A stretch of 64,000 nucleotides of DNA from Haloarcula amylovorans (GTDB lineage Archaea > Halobacteriota > Halobacteria > Halobacteriales > Haloarculaceae), in NCBI RefSeq assembly GCF_004681185.1, contig NZ_SRIF01000002.1:186001-250000 (forward strand), written 5' to 3'. The notes beneath the pieces were generated by a model. That model was given only the letters and a program-made list of their open reading frames with translations, searched no databases and was not told where the DNA came from. The translations under genes and the position numbers were made by a program. This document shows, one piece after another, positions 60,702-64,000 of the stretch. How positions within the stretch are numbered: position 1 is the stretch's first letter; the number at the start of each line of letters is the position of its first letter.

Positions 60702-61103
60702 CTACTGCTCCGCGCGACCCGGTTCGAGACGGTACCGAACCGTCGATTTCCCCTCGAACCGCGGCCCCTCCCCCGTGCGTGTGAAGCCTGTCGCCTCGAC
60801 GGCAGATTCGACGGCCGACTCGCCGTCAGGGACGAGCAGTTCGACGGTCATGCGTTCCCGTTCGGCGAAGGCGATGGGTTCGTCGAGCAGTCGCTCACAG
60901 GCCTCGGCGGACCCGGCCAGTTGTGTGACGTGGACGGTACCACGTTTGGCGTCGTAGCTAACGAAGCCGACGGTGTCGTCTTCCCCTTCTGTGGCGACGC
61001 GGACGGTCCGGTCGTGGACCAGGTTTCGCATCACGTCCGGCGGGAAATCCGCGAGGTCGGCGAGACGCCCGGCGTCTGCTTCGACGGCGTCACGTATCTC
61101 CAT
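60702..61103 (-). CDS. GNAT-family acetyltransferase
   Basis: 133 residues from ATG 61103. GNAT fold with an opening MEIRDAVEADAGRLADLADFP, a beta-strand VGFVSYDAKRGTVHVTQLAG and a following AEACERLLDEPIAFAERE helix that binds acetyl-CoA. Acceptor unknown. TATA-like TTTATTT lies 25-30 bp before this ATG, so the upstream in-frame ATG (61124) is not used. The much longer ORF track in this frame (to 62324) is the antisense of lysC. Confidence 0.82.
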   Translation of the reverse strand: MEIRDAVEADAGRLADLADFPPDVMRNLVHDRTVRVATEGEDDTVGFVSYDAKRGTVHVTQLAGSAEACERLLDEPIAFAERERMTVELLVPDGESAVESAVEATGFTRTGEGPRFEGKSTVRYRLEPGRAEQ

Positions 61104-61212
61104 GCCCGACTCTCTGTGTCCCATGCAAATAAACGGTGTGTCGGTCAGTACCATCCGATGGTAGACGGGAAGATGAACACAGTTATCCCGAGTGGCGGCT
61201 AACGCGACGGCA

Positions 61213-61254
61213 ATGACTCTCGCACGCACGGTTTCGGTGGTACGATGCGCGTAA
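61213..61254 (+). other. 13-codon ORF overlapping the lysC start
   Basis: Encodes MTLARTVSVVRCA; its TAA overlaps the first codons of lysC (lysC ATG at 61245). A weak TATA-like sequence is about 30 bp upstream, which would make this ORF the leaderless one and lysC internal. Two of its 13 codons are Thr. Role uncertain. Confidence 0.3.
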
Positions 61255-62420
61255 TCGCCAAGTTCGGCGGAACGAGTCTCGGCAGCGGCGACCGAATCAA
61301 CCGGGCCGCCGACTCCATCGCGGCCGCCGTCGAACAAGGCCACGAGGTCGGCGTCGTCGCCTCGGCGATGGGTAACACGACCGACGAACTCCTCGACGAC
61401 ATCGAGTACGACGCCCAAGCCGCCGACCGCGCCGAGATCGTCTCGATGGGCGAGCGAACCTCCGTCCGGATGCTCAAGGGCGCGCTGGCCGCTCGCGGTA
61501 TCGAGGCGGTCTTCCTCGAACCCGGGAGCGACGACTGGCCGATCATCACCGACGAGTACGGCGAGGTCGACGTCGAGGAGACACAGAAACGCGCTCACGC
61601 GTTGGCCGGCCAGATGCGGGACGTCGTCCCGGTCATCACCGGCTTCCTGGCACAGGACCACGAGGGCAACGTGACGACGCTCGGCCGCGGTGGCTCCGAC
61701 ACCTCGGCGGTCATGCTCGGCAACTACATGGACGCCGACGAAGTCGTCATCGTCACCGACGTCGAGGGCGTCATGACCGGCGACCCCCGCGTCGTCGAGG
61801 GCGCGCGAAACGTCGGCGAAATCAGCGTCGACGAGCTCCGCTCGCTCTCCTTCCGCGGGGCCGAAGTCGTCGCGCCCTCGGCGCTCTCGTATAAGGACTC
61901 GAACCTCTCCGTTCGCGTCACCCACTACCAACACGGCGACCTCCTGACCGGCGGCACCTCCATCGAGGGCGAGTTCCAGAACCTCATCGACCTCCAAGAG
62001 GAGCCGACCGCCTGCGTCACCGTCGCCGGTCGCGCCATCCGTAACAGTCCCGGCATCCTCGGCGAACTCGCCTCGGCGCTGGGCGACGCTGGCATCAACA
62101 TCGAGGCCAACTCCTCGGGGATGGACTCGCTGACCTTCTACGTCGACGAGGACGACGCCGACGACGTGGAAGCCTTGCTCCACGACCGCATCGTCGACGA
62201 CGAGACGCTCTCCTCTGTCACCGTCGAAGACGACATCGCCGTCATCCGCGTCACCGGCGGCGACCCCGGACAGGCCGCACTCCCCTACCAGGTCATGGAA
62301 CCGCTGGCCGACGCCCACATCCACCTCTATGACGTCATCACGTCGGCCACCTCCGTTTCGGTGTTCGTTCCGTGGGACGACCGCGAGCAGGCTCTAGAGC
62401 TGGTTCAGAGCGTTTTCTGA
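61245..62420 (+). CDS. lysC: aspartate kinase
   Basis: 391 residues. Kinase part with KFGGTSLGSGDRI (residues about 5-17) and GRGGSDTSAVML, then two ACT domains (GELASALGDAGINIEANSSGM and the final VMEPLADAHIHLYDVITSATSVSVF) for feedback by lysine or threonine. First step of the aspartate family pathway. A single-gene aspartokinase, with no fused homoserine dehydrogenase. Its TGA is followed at once by hairpin-array copy B. Confidence 0.95.
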   Translation: MRVIAKFGGTSLGSGDRINRAADSIAAAVEQGHEVGVVASAMGNTTDELLDDIEYDAQAADRAEIVSMGERTSVRMLKGALAARGIEAVFLEPGSDDWPIITDEYGEVDVEETQKRAHALAGQMRDVVPVITGFLAQDHEGNVTTLGRGGSDTSAVMLGNYMDADEVVIVTDVEGVMTGDPRVVEGARNVGEISVDELRSLSFRGAEVVAPSALSYKDSNLSVRVTHYQHGDLLTGGTSIEGEFQNLIDLQEEPTACVTVAGRAIRNSPGILGELASALGDAGINIEANSSGMDSLTFYVDEDDADDVEALLHDRIVDDETLSSVTVEDDIAVIRVTGGDPGQAALPYQVMEPLADAHIHLYDVITSATSVSVFVPWDDREQALELVQSVF

Positions 62421-62713
62421 GACCACCTTTTTCTTCGTCGGGTTCGAGTCGCGCTCTCCGAGCGCGCTCGAACCGCTCCTTGAAAAACGTCCTCAAAAGT
62501 CGAAGACTTCTGATGTCGAGGCGAATCGAAGATTCGCCGACCATTGGAGAGCTTTGCTCTCCAAGAGGCTGCATCAGAGCTTCGCTCTGATGAACGTGGG
62601 CGAAAAAGACGCGAATCGCGGCGCGATTCGCGTGAACCGGCGGCTTCGCCGCCGGATGCTCTCAGGCCAGCCTGCCCTTCCCCGTCTTCGCGCGACGGAG
62701 CGCGCTCCCGGCC
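62421..62713 (-). repeat. hairpin-array element, copy B (inverted)
   Basis: About 293 bp, the reverse complement of copy A in order and blocks. Hairpins: 62441-62474 (14 bp with one bulge), 62493-62501/62505-62513, 62520-62527/62531-62538, 62544-62552/62556-62564, 62572-62580/62584-62592, 62610-62619/62623-62632 and 62637-62644/62648-62655. The middle four are nearly identical to copy A; the three others have different sequences but still pair. It starts immediately after the lysC stop. Confidence 0.9.
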
Positions 62714-62725
62714 ACTGCACCGCTC

Positions 62726-63109
62726 TCAACTGCCGACCGCTGGCCGCCGGTCGGCGTCAGTCCCGAAGCGGCTGGCGAGGGCCGACCCGACGAGGAGACA
62801 GCACAAGAGCGCGCCATACAGGAGGAAGTGAACGGGGCTGTCCGGCGTCATCGCGCGTTCGACGAGCGCCATCCCGACCAGATACGCGAGGGGGCCGCCG
62901 GCGGCGAGCGAAGTGGTGGGGATACCGATCGTTCGGGAGAACGCGGCACCGGCGGCGACGGCGAGGAGGGCAACGAGTGCAAGCGTCGGAGCGGTTCCGA
63001 CGCGATCGCTGAGAGCGGTCCAGTAGACGGCTCTCGGGGGCCAAAGGAGGGCTCCGGCGAGGAACGCGAACGCGCCGCCGGCGACCGCCTCGGTGATACG
63101 GTTCTCCAT
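62726..63109 (-). CDS. four-helix membrane protein
   Basis: 127 residues with about four hydrophobic spans (AVAGGAFAFLAGALLW, ALVALLAVAAGAAF, LAAGGPLAYLVGMAL and FLLYGALLCCLLVGSAL) and short loops. No family recognised with confidence. It reads towards hairpin-array copy B, whose RNA would then be its 3' UTR. Function unknown. Confidence 0.65.
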   Translation of the reverse strand: MENRITEAVAGGAFAFLAGALLWPPRAVYWTALSDRVGTAPTLALVALLAVAAGAAFSRTIGIPTTSLAAGGPLAYLVGMALVERAMTPDSPVHFLLYGALLCCLLVGSALASRFGTDADRRPAVGS

Positions 63110-63171
63110 ACAATTCCTTCGGTAAGATCTGTCAAACCAGTTGTGGGACCGACGACCGCTCGGTTCCGGCG

Positions 63172-63870
63172 CTATCGTCCCTGTGTCAGTCGGAAGCCGA
63201 TCTGTCGGGGGAGGCCGGCGTCCTCGACGGCGTGGATGACTTCGTCGGTGTCGTAGTCGACGCGGCGGTCTTCGACGGACATCTCGTCCAGATCGAGTAC
63301 CGCGTACGCGGCCCGGTAGTCGCCGTCGCGCGGTTGGCCGACGCTACCCGGGTTCAGCACGATGCCCTCGTCGTACACCTCGTGGTACTGGCGGTGGGTG
63401 TGGCCCATCACCAGCACGTCCTCCTCGTCCAGCAGTTCAGGGCCGAACTCCTCGGGGTAGGTGTAGTGGTCCGGGTCCTCGGGGTGGCCGTGGACGAGCT
63501 TGACGCGGCCGTCACAGGTCAGTCGCTCGTCGGGCAGTTCGGCCAGCCAGTCGAGTTGCTCGTCGCCGAGCTGCTCGCGGGCGTGTTCGACGCCAGCTCG
63601 GGCCATGTCGTTGAACGCGAAGGGACTGTCCTCGGCGACCGCTCGGTCGTGGTTGCCCATCACCGTCGGCACTTCTTCGTCGGGCCACGGCACGCCCTCG
63701 GGCAGGCCGCCCGATTCGCCGCGCATCGCGTCGACGCAGTCGGCGTGCCACGGGTTATAGCCGACGACGTCGCCGGCACAGACCAGCCGGTCGACCGACG
63801 GCATATCCGAGAGGACCGCCGCTAGCGCGACCCGATTGCCGTGGATGTCTGAGATGACACCAAGTTTCAT
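63172..63870 (-). CDS. metallophosphoesterase (calcineurin-like)
   Basis: 232 residues from ATG 63870 (MKLGVISDIHGN). Motifs: SDIHGN, CAGDVVGYNP, VMGNHDRAV, LVHGHPED and GHTHRQY, the full set of metal ligands. Longer than the homologue at 5364 and with the GDVVGYNP segment typical of the bacterial/archaeal diadenosine-like phosphatases. Substrate unknown. It is separated by 62 bp from the preceding membrane-protein gene. Confidence 0.9.
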   Translation of the reverse strand: MKLGVISDIHGNRVALAAVLSDMPSVDRLVCAGDVVGYNPWHADCVDAMRGESGGLPEGVPWPDEEVPTVMGNHDRAVAEDSPFAFNDMARAGVEHAREQLGDEQLDWLAELPDERLTCDGRVKLVHGHPEDPDHYTYPEEFGPELLDEEDVLVMGHTHRQYHEVYDEGIVLNPGSVGQPRDGDYRAAYAVLDLDEMSVEDRRVDYDTDEVIHAVEDAGLPRQIGFRLTQGR

Positions 63871-63943
63871 TGTCACCGCCTAACAGGTCCAGACCCTTGA
63901 GTGTCGCCACCGACTCAGTTACTGTGTGCCGCCAACCGCGCTG

Positions 63944-64000
63944 TCACTCGCCGTTGTACACTGAGATGTCGAAGTCGCCAGCCGACCCGGAGACGCCGGC
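63944..64000 (-). CDS. 3' end of an unidentified gene
   Basis: The last 18 codons of a reading frame whose start lies beyond the window end with GDFDISVYNGE and a TGA at 63944-63946. Gly/Ser-rich and acidic, compatible with a halophile protein. Too short to identify; it may be chance. Confidence 0.4.
   Translation of the reverse strand, partial: AGVSGSAGDFDISVYNGE

Noticed and set aside
60702..62324. 540-residue minus-strand ORF over lysC
   Set aside because: Only its last 133 codons look like a real protein (GNAT); the rest is the antisense of aspartokinase.
62544..62831. ORF through hairpin-array copy B, matching one in copy A
   Set aside because: The similar peptides come from repeated DNA with palindromes, not from conserved coding.

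Overview
The window is chromosomal DNA of a haloarchaeon (class Halobacteria; the general style fits the Haloarcula/Halomicrobium group, but the species cannot be fixed from sequence alone). Signs of this are high GC with strong C/G at third codon positions, acidic proteins, leaderless genes about 25-30 bp after a TATA-like box, Tat-type lipoproteins, a two-subunit D-family DNA polymerase, Orc1/Cdc6, Hef, and arginine synthesis on a carrier protein (ArgW). I see no rRNA, tRNA, CRISPR array or transposase.

Layout. 1-14.7 kb: mostly small haloarchaeal membrane, lipoprotein and regulator genes with single housekeeping enzymes (methyltransferase, M29 aminopeptidase, phosphodiesterase, CDF transporter, XPD-like helicase, SerB, MetY). 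14.7-15.15 kb: the first copy of a hairpin-array repeat. 15.1-24.8 kb: the replication neighbourhood, with PolD small subunit, two tandem type I signal peptidases, Orc1/Cdc6, a 1-kb intergenic region carrying inverted ORB-type elements around an AT-richer core (a probable replication origin), the Era-like GTPase/DUF2073/zinc-ribbon operon (oapB-oapA-oapC), malate dehydrogenase and a zinc-ribbon protein. 24.8-31.4 kb: redoxin, Hef, polyprenol-kinase-like protein, GlyRS, CBS protein. 31.7-45.7 kb: a secreted GH13 glycosidase, SerA, two tandem PAS histidine kinases (the first with a degenerate ATPase domain), PolD large subunit and small genes. 45.8-55.1 kb: the arginine cluster argG-argH-argW-argX-argC-argB-argD-argE-argF, preceded by a possible Arg-rich leader peptide. 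55.1-64 kb: SDR, small regulators, ThrC, a DUF4166/YndJ pair, GNAT, aspartokinase, the second hairpin-array copy and a phosphoesterase.

How it fits together. PolD (both subunits), Orc1, Hef and the origin form a loose replication/repair region. ArgW/X/C/B/D/E carry protected glutamate to ornithine; ArgF, ArgG and ArgH finish arginine. LysC, ThrC, SerA, SerB and MetY are scattered amino-acid genes.

The most unusual non-gene content is (1) a roughly 285-bp element present as two inverted copies (14866-15147 and 62421-62713), made of seven consecutive short hairpins, some of which have been swapped for unrelated sequences that still pair, plus a rearranged relative at 55130-55245; (2) ORB-like elements embedded in the disordered linkers of PolD1 and Hef; (3) a 30-codon Arg-run leader ORF before argG; and (4) a 21-codon ORF that bridges argB and argD by stop/start overlaps.
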